A stretch of 64,000 nucleotides of DNA. Origin: Bursaphelenchus xylophilus. Its lineage: Eukaryota; Nematoda; Chromadorea; Rhabditida; Aphelenchoididae. The stretch spans positions 9,796,001-9,860,000 of the forward strand of contig CAJFCV020000006.1 of the NCBI GenBank assembly GCA_904066235.2. Direction: 5' to 3'. A program made the position numbers and the translations under genes. The notes under the pieces are model-generated. The model was not told the origin of the DNA and made no database searches. It saw only the letters and a list, made by a program, of their open reading frames with translations. Below, piece by piece: positions 51,691 through 62,865 of the stretch (position 1 is its first letter; every line of letters starts with the position of its first letter).

Positions 51691-51709
51691 CGTTTTAACT
51701 AACCCATTC

Positions 51710-52980
51710 CAATTGCGCTAACGGGCAATTAAAAATAACTTTTTGAGCGCTTACGTAAATTTATTGGTAATGGAACAGATTAAATCCCTGGAATTACGCC
51801 ATAAACATCAACTGGGCTGAATTTCATGAGCAAAGAATTTGAGCTTATTACAAAATTTGAGATGCGACAAATGCGACTTGATACGTCCTCTGCGCTACCT
51901 CTAATTTCCGTTTCGTCACAAATTACCATTCTTTTTTTGGGGCTGTTAATTATAGATTTTGTTTTTTCAAACATACGAAAATTGTCGGGACATCTTTGTA
52001 ATCCTAAGACACAGAAAATAATTGTATTGTAATTATTATTACATTTTTAACGTGCGATAGACCAATTCTCATACATAAAATTTGGGGTTGAATTTTCATT
52101 GAAAAAAAATCTGGAAAAATCTCAAATCTTCGACACTTTTCCGTCTAAAAGCTGATGATTGTAACTTACAAGCCTATAACTGTCATCATTCGCCTAATTT
52201 GAGAATTGGAATAATAGTCAAATCTCCCTGGTGGCTTGCCAAAGAGCTAAATTGGTGGCCAAACTATTGGGTCGGCCCAAAAATTTCTAAACTGGCTAAA
52301 CCAGTACAAGGCTTTGACAAGCCATTTCAGAGATTTTAAGGTCAATCAGTCGTCAGTCTTTGGGTGCAAAAGTTCACAAAATTTGAGACTTTTCCGAGAA
52401 AACAGTTTTTTGATGAAAACCAAACCCCAAATTCTAGGTAAGAGAATCGGCATGTTCAAAACATAATATCTACAATTTTGTTCACTCTCTCCTATCATTA
52501 AGATTTCTCGACGTACGTATCTTTGCGCTGCAAAGCAACAAGAAGATATAATTATCAGCCCAAAAACGTGGTAATTTGTGTTGAAACGGTAATTAAAGGT
52601 TATACCGAGCCGTAGAGAACGTATAAGCAATACATTCACAGCACAAGTTTAATTGGAACATTCAAAGAACATGTTTGCAAAAAATGACGGTTATAAAGGT
52701 ATTTCTCAGATTGACCGTAACCCAAAAAGTATCTGTCTCGAGTATGAAAAGAAGATTCAATAAACAATGGATGATGCTAAAGGAAATAAGAAATTCATAC
52801 CAAGTTTTTCTCGGAATGAATTAATTCACCACTCGCGCATGGATACCCACGTACTTAGTAATTGTCTGCCAAAAACGAAGAGAGATTCTTAATCCCCATG
52901 CTCGGAAACTTGTAGTTTACTGGGCCAAAAATGCCGTCTATTTTGTTCTCGGACGAAAATTGGGAAAAGCAAGGCGCAAC
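51710..52980. other. Gene-free stretch
   Basis: I see no exon chain, array or fold-back element in this stretch. Base composition is less extreme than in the palindrome regions. Confidence 0.4.
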
Positions 52981-52981
52981 A

Positions 52982-53216
52982 TACAGTGCGAGACCTGATC
53001 CAGTGGCAAAAAAACGTACCATTTCGCATCCTGTAAGTATCAAACAATGCAGCAAAATACCTCCCTCTCCAACTAAAAAACTCTTTCCCTCACAAAAAGA
53101 GCGGGTACGAAATCGGAGTTTTTTCACTTGGAGGGGCAGGTATTTTGCTACATTTTTGATATTTCCCGGATGCAAAATGGTAAAGTTTTTGCGACTGGAT
53201 CAGGTCCCCCACTGTA
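52982..53216. mobile_element. Fold-back MITE, CCTGATCC family
   Basis: TACAGTGCGAGACCTGATCC at the left and GGATCAGGTCCCCCACTGTA at the right. Internal CCTCCCTCTCCAACTAAAAA and its complement-like partner are shared with the other copies. Confidence 0.92.
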
Positions 53217-53222
53217 AACTAG

Positions 53223-53487
53223 AGTGCCGGACAGAGCCCAGTGCTCAAAAGCGCTTCTGACTGCATCCGTGTGGCATTCCAAATACCACGAAATGCTTCC
53301 CTCTTTGACCGAAAATAGCGCGATTTTCAAGAGTGAAAAAGGTACCTCTTTCCAAAGGGAAAACTTTCTCGCTCTCTCTTCAGGAGAACGCTATTTTCGG
53401 TAAGAGAGGGAAGTATTTCGTAATATTTGGAATGCCTCGCGGATGCAGTCAGAAGCACTTTTGCCCACTGAATTCTGTCCCTCGAAG
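53223..53487. mobile_element. Second type of fold-back element
   Basis: GAAGCGCTTTTGAGCACTGG-type sequence on one side faces AAGCACTTTTGCCCACTGAA on the other. CTGACTGCATCCGTGTGGCA pairs with its complement at 53435-53460, and GAAATGCTTCCCTCTTTGAC with its complement near 53400. Its layout (size, CTTCCCTCT block) resembles the CCTGATCC family but the ends differ. It adjoins the copy ending at 53216. Confidence 0.8.
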
Positions 53488-53919
53488 CGACCTTTTTACA
53501 TAGCTGACAACTTTCGTTCTCTTTTGTTTTTTCGGACACCAATTGACGGCGAAAGTTAATAGCGCATAACCTAACCACTTTTTTTCGGAATCTCCAGAGC
53601 CCATTCAGCGCGGCTTTTCAACTAATTATCCTAGAAAAATTGGTCTGGCCTTTTGACCTGGAGAACTTGGCTCTGAAGAAAACTAAAAGACTACAATTAT
53701 ACGCTTTTCTGACGTCAATTTTAACCAAAAATTTTACTGATCGCTAATTTGTTTTACAAGCGAAGCATGGCACATTCATAAGAGAAGGAAAAAACAGAAT
53801 CCTGTAATATGCATGCTGTCATAAAAGAACGTAATATAAAAAGACGAATTGCCCAAAAAATGAAAGTCCAACAGATCAAAAATGACAACCCTACGCCATA
53901 AAAAAAAGAAATTGAAAAA

Positions 53920-54310
53920 GCTCAAAATACGGCGGTAATATTTTGATGAAATTTGGAACAAATTTAGACAAGGATTTTCTAAAAAATGTGTGACATTTTT
54001 AGCTCGTGCTTTTTGAAAACCATCGAGACTTTTACGTCCGGAGATCGCCAAAACTTCGAAGTTTTTTGTAGATTTGCAAGATGAGAATTTGGCATTCGGT
54101 TTCAAGTTTATTAAAGAACATTTCCTCAAAAAAGTGTTCATTAATACACTCGAAACAGAATAACAAATCGCCATCTCGTAAATCTACAAAAAAGCTTCGA
54201 TTTTTTGGCAACCTCCGGCCGTAAAAATCTCAATAGTTTTCAAAAAACACGAGCTAAAAATGTCACACATTTCTTACAAAATCGTAGTCTAAATTTGTGC
54301 CAAACCTCAA
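53920..54310. repeat. Inverted repeat of about 390 bp
   Basis: AAATGTGTGACATTTTTAGC and the flanking TCGTGCTTTTTGAAAACCAT pair with the complement at 54235-54290, and TTTTTTGTAGATTTGCAAGA with its complement at about 54175. The centre is near 54120. No ORF is visible. Confidence 0.8.
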
Positions 54311-55465
54311 AAAATTGGGTACATTTCTGTATCACAACTGAAACAACGTAACTTTCAAAGATTACTTTACATCTGTATATTGCTTGACCGCGTATATCAC
54401 ACATCTCAAATGAACACGAAAGGTAGTTCGTAGAAAACGGAACCGAGATTGTTGTTTTTAGCAGGAAATTGCATGTGATGTGGGTGTTTACAGCGGGTTA
54501 ATCGTCAGTTTACTGTACGATTTTTGCATAAAAGATTGGTTGAGAAAAAACCCAAGGTCGGGATATACGAAAACAGCCTAATTTTTAATGAAAATTCTCA
54601 CTTTAAATTTCGAAAAATACGTAAAACTTCTAGTAAATTTTACATATCCCAAACCATATTTCTCGAAAGTTAAAGCCTAAAACTCAAAACCAACAAAAGA
54701 AAATAGCGTTTTCCGCTAAACACCAGTAATTTTACTGGTTTTAATGGCCATATAACTCATATAATTGAATGGTAGTAAATAACGTTTTAAAGATAGATTT
54801 GTTCCCTTCACAGAACAAAACTACCGTGATATACCGTAATTTAGAAAAAATTTAACGAAAAAATTTCACAAAATCGTAATTTCGAACAACAATCAATAAT
54901 ATTTTGTAAGTTTATTAACGAAATAAACTTTGAAAAAAAACAATAAAACTAAAACAGAAAGAAAAATAACAATGAGTGTAATTACCTGCATTTCTCATAA
55001 TTTTCTGCTTTTTAGAGCAAAAAAATATGAAAAATACTGTTATTACGGAGTTCCTAATTCGAATTTTCGTTTGAAATCGAAAAATTTTCTGGATTTTCAT
55101 ATCAAACACTACCTAAATTTATCAAAGTAGCCAATTTTCGGCCAAATTTTTCATTTTTTTTTTTTTGTAAAATACGTACTCAAATGTTCTCGAGACTCTA
55201 TTTTACACTAAAATAAGTCATTAAAATTAATTTTTTTGCCAAAAAATTCCCTAAACATCACAAAAAATTCAATTTTCCTTCAATTTCAAGCAAAAATTTG
55301 AGAAATAATCAACAAATTCTTGTGACACCACCAAAACAATCTCTAGAGACCCCAAGAACACTGTGATAAACCTACTCTAACCTTTTAAACTCCTCAAATT
55401 TCTAAAAACATCCTTGGAATCCCTAAATAAGTATTTGATGGCGTCTAAAGTACATTTCTGATGTT
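54311..55465. other. Gene-free stretch
   Basis: A/T-rich DNA with one TGTAAAATACG at 55167. No gene or array is recognisable. It contains the 3' flank of the METTL13 homolog. Confidence 0.45.
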
Positions 55466-58363
55466 TTATTTCTTATTCTTTTGATCGACCGGTTGGAGTT
55501 TTTGGAGCATTTGGGAGTATGAGACTTGCCAGCGCTCTGATTGGTCCTTGGGGCTCTTTTTGAGGGCGGATTTGTCGTATTTTAGGGGGCAAACGAGGAC
55601 TTCGTTCACGTCCTCCTCTTCGTTGATCACATGGGCGTGCGGGAAGACTTTGAGGGTGTCGTTCTTGACTCGGTTCACAATTTCGTCGTCTCTGGTCACC
55701 AAATTCATCGAGAAAACGCCGGTCGGCTTCAGGCATTTCTTGGCCAACTCTATGGCCTCGGGGGTCGCGAACTTGGACGGGGGGCAAGCGAGGCCATCGA
55801 CGTCGCTTTCGCTGGTGGCCAAGTCCATAAAGACCACATCGAACTTCTCTTCGTCTAAAATTCGAGGGTCAAATAGGCCATTTTTTGTTGAAAACAAATA
55901 TTGAAAAGATTTTTTTGGCAAAAAGTACCATTTTTAATTAAAGTTTTCGAGTAAAAACCCCTATTTTTATCCCTAGAAAAGCTCAAAAATCATACGAATT
56001 CACAAAAAAAAAATTTCTAAACATAACATTTCACTCTAAAATAAAATCCAAAATTACTTTCAGACCTCAAAAATAGCTCTTCCAAACCACATCTCTGCCA
56101 CCACATCTCAACCCCGTATTTTACCTGGCTTTTCGCTGACTTCTTGCATATATTCGTAGGCATCGCACACTCTGACCTCCATTCGTTCGTCCGTCGGCAA
56201 TCCAAACTGTCCTTTGGCGATTTTCACCACAGCTTTATCGTACTCCACGCCCACCACATGGCATTTCGGGAGTTTTTTGTGCAAAAACTTGGCCAACAAT
56301 CCTCCTCCAAGGCCGAGGACGCAGAATCTGTAATTCTCGGACTTGGCGATAGCCGATTCGAGATCTCCGGCGAGGAATTGGAGGGAAGTGATCATGGAGC
56401 GGTGATGGTCGCAGGACAAGTAGTCGTCGTTCATGCGGAGTTTGTTCTTACCGGCTGAAAATTTTCAAATATTTTATAAAAAATACCAAGTGCAATATAA
56501 ATTAACATAAAATTTTTGCAAAAATTTATTCCGCCAACTCAACTTACGAATCATTTCCACTTCCGATTGGATCAAACTGCTGGAATTGAGGAAGATCAGA
56601 CGTCTGTAAACCTTGTCTTCTCCTCCTTTTACGTGTTCCACGGTCCATTTCCCGTTGACCGGCGATTCGCCCGAGGCAACAACTTCCATGGATTCCATCC
56701 GGCCAAGGGACAAAAATTCGATGGATTTTTGGCCAAAATATGGAGGTGCCAACTTCGTCGAGAGGTCCGTGATTTCAATTTCAATGTGATTTATGGACAG
56801 ATAGACTTGGTTGGGCATTAATCGGACGAGCAAAAGTCGATGTCGATTGCACTGTTTTCGGAGAGTAGCGCGGCCTTTTGGAGTGGAGAAGAGCCAATCT
56901 GTCTCATGGCCAACTGGAGCGACAAATACACCATAAGTGAGCAGGGTTGTGAGATTTGGATCGTCGAGAATGGTGAAGGTGTAACGAGGATTTCCGTTCA
57001 AATCATTGAGCACTAGAGACACTTCTTCTCGGAGACACCTGAAATGGAAAATTTGAAGTCAAAATTAGAGCTTGCAAAAAAATTTATATTGCACTAGACA
57101 AAAAGTGCTCATAACAAGAAAGTAATCTGTTGCTGTTCAAAAAAAAGCTAAAAAATTATATTTCAGGTATTTTACACTCTAAATCACAGATTTCAGTTTG
57201 CAACTAGGAACTTTTTAAATTACACTAGATATAGCTATCTCAAAACGCAAAATTCGGATCTTATAGTCTAAGAAAACATCATATCCTTAGACCATGAACC
57301 GCTTCTAATATATTAACATCGACTTCTCCTAAACCTCGAAAAAAATAATATTATTCTAGACACTTACCTCGAAGTTTGATGATAAAGCCAAGCCAATTCG
57401 CGTTCACTCCTCAAATTGTTCATCAGCCCATCGATTCCCTCGCATCTTTCGATTCTCTGATATGGCGGGAGTTGGCTGACATAATCGATCGCAGTTTTCA
57501 TCTGATTTTTGAGTTTGGTGAAGACAAAAACAAAGACCGGCATGGAGAAGTGACGATCAGTTTCGGTCCGATGTACCCGTACTAGGAACCGTTGAGATGC
57601 ATGGAAATGCTCCATAAGTTTGTTGACAACATGGTCTTGAGCCAAAGTGACACAAATGTACCTTCCGAGCACACTGAGGACTCGATCAATCTCGTTAAAC
57701 ATGTCCGTAACCACCTTCTCGGCGTCGGTATCAGCTCCAGGAGGCAAGAGAGCATCCAGAGTACCTTTATCTAACACAGTGTTGAATTCGGCATCTTCAA
57801 ATCCCGTCTAAAATTTTAAAAAAATGAAGTCATACCAAGTGTAATATAAAAAACATGGATTTGCGGGTAAAATTGCTTACCTCCGTGACTGAAGCTGTTT
57901 TGAAGACCAACTCCGATCTGTTCTCGTTCTTCTTTGCTTGCTTTTGGATAACCTTGGCGTCAATGTCGATACTTGTGATATTTCTGAACCCATTGTCGTA
58001 TAGCTGAAATTTAAATGAAAATATTAGCTCGCAAAATACCCAAATTCGTTGTAATAGCAAGTAAATATTGTGTTCTCTCTTTTACACAAAAAAATCGATA
58101 AATCCCATCAAAAGCCCATGAATTTTCGTTCACCTAAACATCAAAAACAACACAAAAATTAAAAATCCCACCTGCTCGGCTAAATTCGAGTTACCACATC
58201 CAAGCTGCAGAATTTTGCATGTGGGTTTGATGTAGTTCTCCAAGATTGGTGCCAAAACACTGTACTCTCCATACCATTCGAAGGCAGTATCGCACTTTTC
58301 GAAGAACTTCTTCCAATAAAGAGGATCAGCAAATTCCTTCTGGTTCGACGGCAAAAGCACCAT
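55466..58363 (-). CDS. METTL13: METTL13 homolog, dual methyltransferase acting on eEF1A
   Basis: Six exons on the minus strand: 58363-58172, 58003-57881, 57807-57368, 57038-56548, 56454-56125 and 55854-55466. All phases match, giving 654 residues and TAA (human METTL13 is about 700). The first seven-beta-strand MTase domain has FADPLYWKKFFE, FEWYGEY, then motif I ILQLGCGNSNLAEQLYDNG, ITSIDIDAKVI and the LDKGTLDALLP segment typical of the family. The middle holds PYQRIERCEG. The second MTase domain has FCVLGLGGGLLAKFL, VVGVEYDKAVV and FDVVFMDLA. By homology it methylates the N-terminus and one lysine of elongation factor eEF1A. One donor (after 56125) is itself GTAAAATACG, a sequence that recurs in introns throughout the window. 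Confidence 0.96.
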
Positions 58364-58808
58364 GTTTGGATCTGAAATTGACTCTATACAATCTATCGAT
58401 CGTCAGCCCGCTATATTACAATCGATCACGAAGGTAATTGATAAGACAGAAGCGAGGTAACCACATCTATATTTCACCTAAAATAAGACCAAAATTCTCG
58501 GCTAAAAAGCGACCAGAAAGAAGAAATTTTTTGAACCTTATTGATCAGACTTCTTCGGAAATACCTGGTGATCGGACAAGCTTGGCACTTGCGAAAAATC
58601 TTGGCCAAAAAAATAAAATAAATTTGGGGCTTGATTTTTCAGGGACTTCGTGGTGGGACGCAAACATGTTGTCCATGTTGAGAAAAAAGAGGGGATAATA
58701 AAAGTTTTAGAGTAAAACAGAGCTGCGAAAAGGTAATCAGCAAATATAAATTACTGTTTTGCAAAATTTTGAAAAGATATTGATTCAAAGCAACCAAAAA
58801 TAATTTCT

Positions 58809-58879
58809 GGAGGTATGGGGAATTGAACCCCAGCCCTCTCGCATGCTAAGCGAGCGCTCTACCCCTGAGCTATACCCCC
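58809..58879 (-). tRNA. tRNA-Ala (anticodon AGC)
   Basis: The minus strand reads GGGGGTATAGCTCAGGGGTA, the anticodon loop TTAGCAT with AGC, and the T arm TGGGGTTCAATTCCCCA, ending TACCTCC. The acceptor stem has one G-T pair. It sits between the divergent METTL13 homolog and the gene at 59036. Confidence 0.97.
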
Positions 58880-59035
58880 GAACGTTCCCCGCGTTTTGTT
58901 TTGGAGGGAAATGTTTTCTGCTTTGGAATTTCTGCGAAGAACTCGTTTTATTTTTCCCTCGTATTGTTTTCGTAAAACGAAGGTCCTTTATTTATTTCTT
59001 TCAGACGTGATCATCTTTGGGTGTAGATCTTCATC

Positions 59036-61049
59036 ATGGCGGAATCAACGAGCAAAAGGCAAATGAATTTCGTGGTTCTCGAGAATTTCGGTATGATTTT
59101 TGTTATTTATTATATTAAAAATCAATTAATCTCTTAATCTCGTTATTTTTAGTTGAATATTGGCTGGATTCAATCTATAATCTTCCCGTATACGATGGGC
59201 TCGCGCTTCGGCCAGATATTAAGGAGAGAGACGCAATTATTAACACGCTGTTGGCACGTATAATACAATTTTGCTTCTTTTTGACAATGTTTTCTACTTA
59301 ACGGTCTTCTTATTTCAGGGAATATCTCGACACACAATGTTCATCACAATGAAGACTTTGAATAGAAATAGATTCTATTTGAATATTACAAAAGCCGGCT
59401 TTGAGCTCTGGGATTCTAAAGAAGAATCAGGTGCCGTTTGTCATTTGCCTCGAATCGCAGTAGAAAGAAATGCTCACGCTCTAAACTACGACATTTTACG
59501 AGTTGAAGACTTGGATCATGAACGAGCTGAGCTTATTCTGCCTTATGCTAAAGGCAAGTAATATCAGGTGTAGTATAATACGTTTTTATAAGTCATTTTT
59601 AGGTGTAAAGACCTTGAGAATTGTAAACAAAGAGAGGAAATGTGATGCGGCAATGAGGCTGGTGAGACAGAATGCAAAGAGCTTGAAGATTTTGACTTGT
59701 CCGGTGGTGGTGATGGAGAATATCGAAGATGATCTCCTAGATCTCGAGGAATTGGTTGTCCAGCCTCCCATTGGCATTTTTAGTGAGTTTGCAACTTTTT
59801 CATTGTTTTTCGAAGTTTAGGTAACAATTCCAATGATATTTTTCGCGCAAGAACATTAAAGTTTTTTGAAAGAAATTAGGGAAGTTGACTTTATTTGAGG
59901 TAGTTTTTTATTAACTTGTATATAATTTTTTAAGTTATTTCTTTTTTTTGATAAGCGTTTGGTGTCACAGGCTGCCGAATGAAATCTGGTTAAGTAATCT
60001 TTTGACTGCTTTCAGCGTTTGAGTCGGTCTTCACCAAGAAAACGAAGAGATTGAGCATCCTTGGCTTTGCTAGTTCCACATTTTTATTCATCAAAAACGG
60101 CTTCGAGAAGGCCTCCCACTCCTTCCCATCAATTCAAGAGCTCAGTCTGGAGCTATACTCCTCCCATTTGTACGCTGATCCGACGTACAGTGTCCATCGG
60201 ATGCTAAATTCACTTCCGAACTTGAGGAAAGTCACGTTTTGGTTGGTGAATGTTGGAAAAGGCCCCCGCAACGTGGAACCCAACGAAATTTCGCCGGCCC
60301 TGAATGTGCATAGAAGGGAAAGCATAGAATTCGACGTTAAAGTGAATATCGACCTGGATTTGAATTATGTGTATAGCAAATCGAGCAGGTCTTATCATCT
60401 ACAACATTGCGAAAGATGTGTAAGAAGGGTAGGATTTGAGTGTGAATTAACTTGTGATTGCTTTGATGAGGGGAAAATTGGCTTTATTTTAATAATTTTA
60501 ATAATAATTTGAATGATTTTTTTGACCGTATTTTTGGATGATTTTTCGCATAAAGGTCGTTTTTTCAGCCGAGAGCCTTCCAAGACCGACATGGGCATCA
60601 CTTCAGCAGAGAATTATCGACGAGACCAGTTGTAAGTTATTTTGGAAAGCAACATTTGCCAAAATTTTTTTTACGCACTTTTTTGGATATTTTTGGGAAT
60701 TACTGTCACTTTTTCCAACTTTTGGGGACCTCTAATTTTCACTCCATTTTTATTGTTTTTGGGACATTTTGTTCTAGATAATATTTTTGATGACCAAAAG
60801 AATTTTATTTTTTTGATGGATTACTGTAATGTTTACCCTCAAAAATTTCAGGACCTCTTCTGCGGTCTTCATAAGCCTTCTGAGGTCGCCGATCACTTCC
60901 GTGGATATCGTTCGTGGGACGAATCGAGGTCTCTATACGACGGTAGACATGTCCGAACGTTGACCACTAATGATTCGGAATACCCAACAACTTTTTACGT
61001 CCGTTTCCCACCAATCCCGAAAAACACCAAAAAGAGCTGCTATTGTTAG
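59036..61049 (+). CDS. Paralog 1 of a tandem pair, unknown function
   Basis: Seven exons (59036-59090, 59153-59253, 59319-59553, 59603-59782, 60016-60428, 60569-60631, 60852-61049) give 414 residues. Two introns need GC donors: TTG|GCACGT after 59253 and the classical AAAG|GCAAGT after 59553. The N-terminus has MNFVVLENFVEYWLDSI. The middle reads GVKTLRIVNKERK, SLKILTCPVVVMENI and LDLEELVVQPP, with a leucine pattern like nematode F-box-associated or LRR proteins; no F-box is seen. The C-terminus is Arg-rich and ends KKSCYC. A TTTCAG lies about 24 bp before the ATG, a likely trans-splice acceptor. The downstream gene 61743-62828 is a shorter paralog with the same exon 4 length (180 nt). Confidence 0.85.
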
Positions 61050-61742
61050 AATAATGAAGATGCAGCTGGATTTTGAGAAATAGATTATATTACACTAAAC
61101 AAAAAAGTAATTTTTGTTTAGATTGAGCCAGATTGAGATTAAAATGCTATAATTTTAGTATAAACTCCAGCTTGAATTGAGAATTGTTGTTATTTTCCCC
61201 ATTTTTAGAGATTTTTGTTTTTTAGCAAAATTGATACTGATTGTAGGTCAGAAGGTATTTGTACATTTTGAAAAATTATGACTTCGCATTCTACTTATTG
61301 GATCCTATCAGGTTTACTTAACGGATTGTTGGCATATTTGATTGTCTTTTTTACAAATTGTTGAATAAATTTTTTATTTTTTTTTTGCGAAATTTGTTTA
61401 CGACGGACTCTTGTACAACAAAACCTCTCTACAAGGAAAAATCTCCAAAGTCCAAAAGTGAACTGTACGCCCAAGGCAAACCGTAAAATAAAACCCTTCT
61501 ACAATGAATAATTTTTTCATGGTTTGCTATATATGTTGTGTTTTGACTGTATTGTGCGTGCGCGTCATTAGAATTTCTGCGATAGATCTGTGCGCGTCTT
61601 TAAAATTTCTGCGCTAAATCTCTGTCAAGAACAAAAAATGAAGCAGATAAAAAAAGGGAATCATTCGCAAAATATCTCTAGTCCATCAGCGCTGTGCTTG
61701 TGTTGAACATATATCTATTATTATTAATTTACTATATATTTA
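61050..61742. other. Intergenic stretch between the tandem paralogs
   Basis: No gene is visible. 61415-61560 contains ACAAAACCTCTCTACAA and AAAACCCTTCTACAATGA, a short imperfect direct repeat, and 61555-61630 two similar TTAGAATTTCTGCG or TTTAAAATTTCTGCG segments. Confidence 0.45.
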
Positions 61743-62828
61743 ATGAAAATGAGTGAAGCTACCCTGTTGACAAAGAAGACCATGTCAAATGCTGTCTTTG
61801 AAAGTTTTGGTAAGTTAAACATTTTGTAACATGTCTAAGAAACGCCATCGGGCAGCAATATACGTTTTTTAGTTTTATTTGAATTACTGTGCAAAATTTT
61901 TCAGTTGAACATTGTACCAGAATGCCAGAACTGTATTCACATCGCTTTATCGGACACAAAGTCATTGTAAGTTTTAGAGAAGCCAGTGAGCTTTATTTTT
62001 CAGCGTCTTTCTCTGTTACGGCATTTGATCGCTGTGCAACACCTACTCCGATGTGGCCACACGTTGGGCGTTCACAGCGACAATTTCCGAATTTGGAAGA
62101 TAGTCGACGGCCAAAGTTTCATTTTATGCGAATGGCCAACAACCTTAATCAAAAACGAAGGCTATCTTCGGCTGACGAAACAGCTTATTCTTTCCAATCC
62201 TTCGCCGGAAGTAATGAAAAGGATCAAAAAATGTATAAAAGGCAAGCACTTTGACAATTTTAAGTTTTTTATCATTGTTATTTTCAGACTGCAAAAAAAT
62301 TGTCATAGGTTGTATGCAAAAATGGTTTGAAGATGCTGCAGATTTAGTAAAGAACAACAGTGGCACACTGCGGTATCTGTCGTGCCCTTTGGCGGTTCTG
62401 GACCACATCGAGGCCGATTTTTTGGAACTAGAGGAGTTAATGGTGATTCCGCCGTTGAAGAAAATTTGTAAGTAAACTTCAATGAATGGCAACGGAGGTG
62501 TCTGTCTTTGATACTCTAATACACGTTACAATTTTCAGCGTACGCCCCTGCTTTCGCGCAAGACACTCGGCGCCTCATATTCCACGGCTTTGGCTTCACT
62601 TTCCACGCCTTGGCCTACAACTTCTTCGTTGATAACGAAAGATTTTTGGCAAGACTGGAAAAGGTTGTATTTACGGATTACTGCGAAAGTTGGTCCCTCC
62701 GCGTTGTTAGAGCAGCCACAAATTCTTTACAACTAATGCCAAGCTTGCAAACCTTTAGAATTGGCCATCATTCTTTCGGCAGAGACAAGTTGGAGAACCC
62801 TTGGATTGCTTGGGAAGAAGATTTTTGA
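61743..62828 (+). CDS. Paralog 2 of the tandem pair, shorter, unknown function
   Basis: Five exons (61743-61809, 61905-61966, 62004-62241, 62288-62467, 62539-62828) join in phase to 278 residues and TGA. It aligns with the gene at 59036: NAVFESFVEHCTRMPELY against VVLENFVEYWLDSIYNLP, TLRYLSCPLAVLDHIEADF against SLKILTCPVVVMENIEDDL, and FLELEELMVIPP against LLDLEELVVQPP. The intron after 62241 starts GCAAGC, at the same position as the GC-AG intron of paralog 1. The long Arg-rich tail of paralog 1 is absent. Two ATGs in frame (61743, 61749) are possible starts. Its stop lies 37 bp from the stop of the convergent thioesterase gene. Confidence 0.85.
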
Positions 62829-62865
62829 GTTTTCGTCTAAATTATTTACATTTGAATAAAATATA

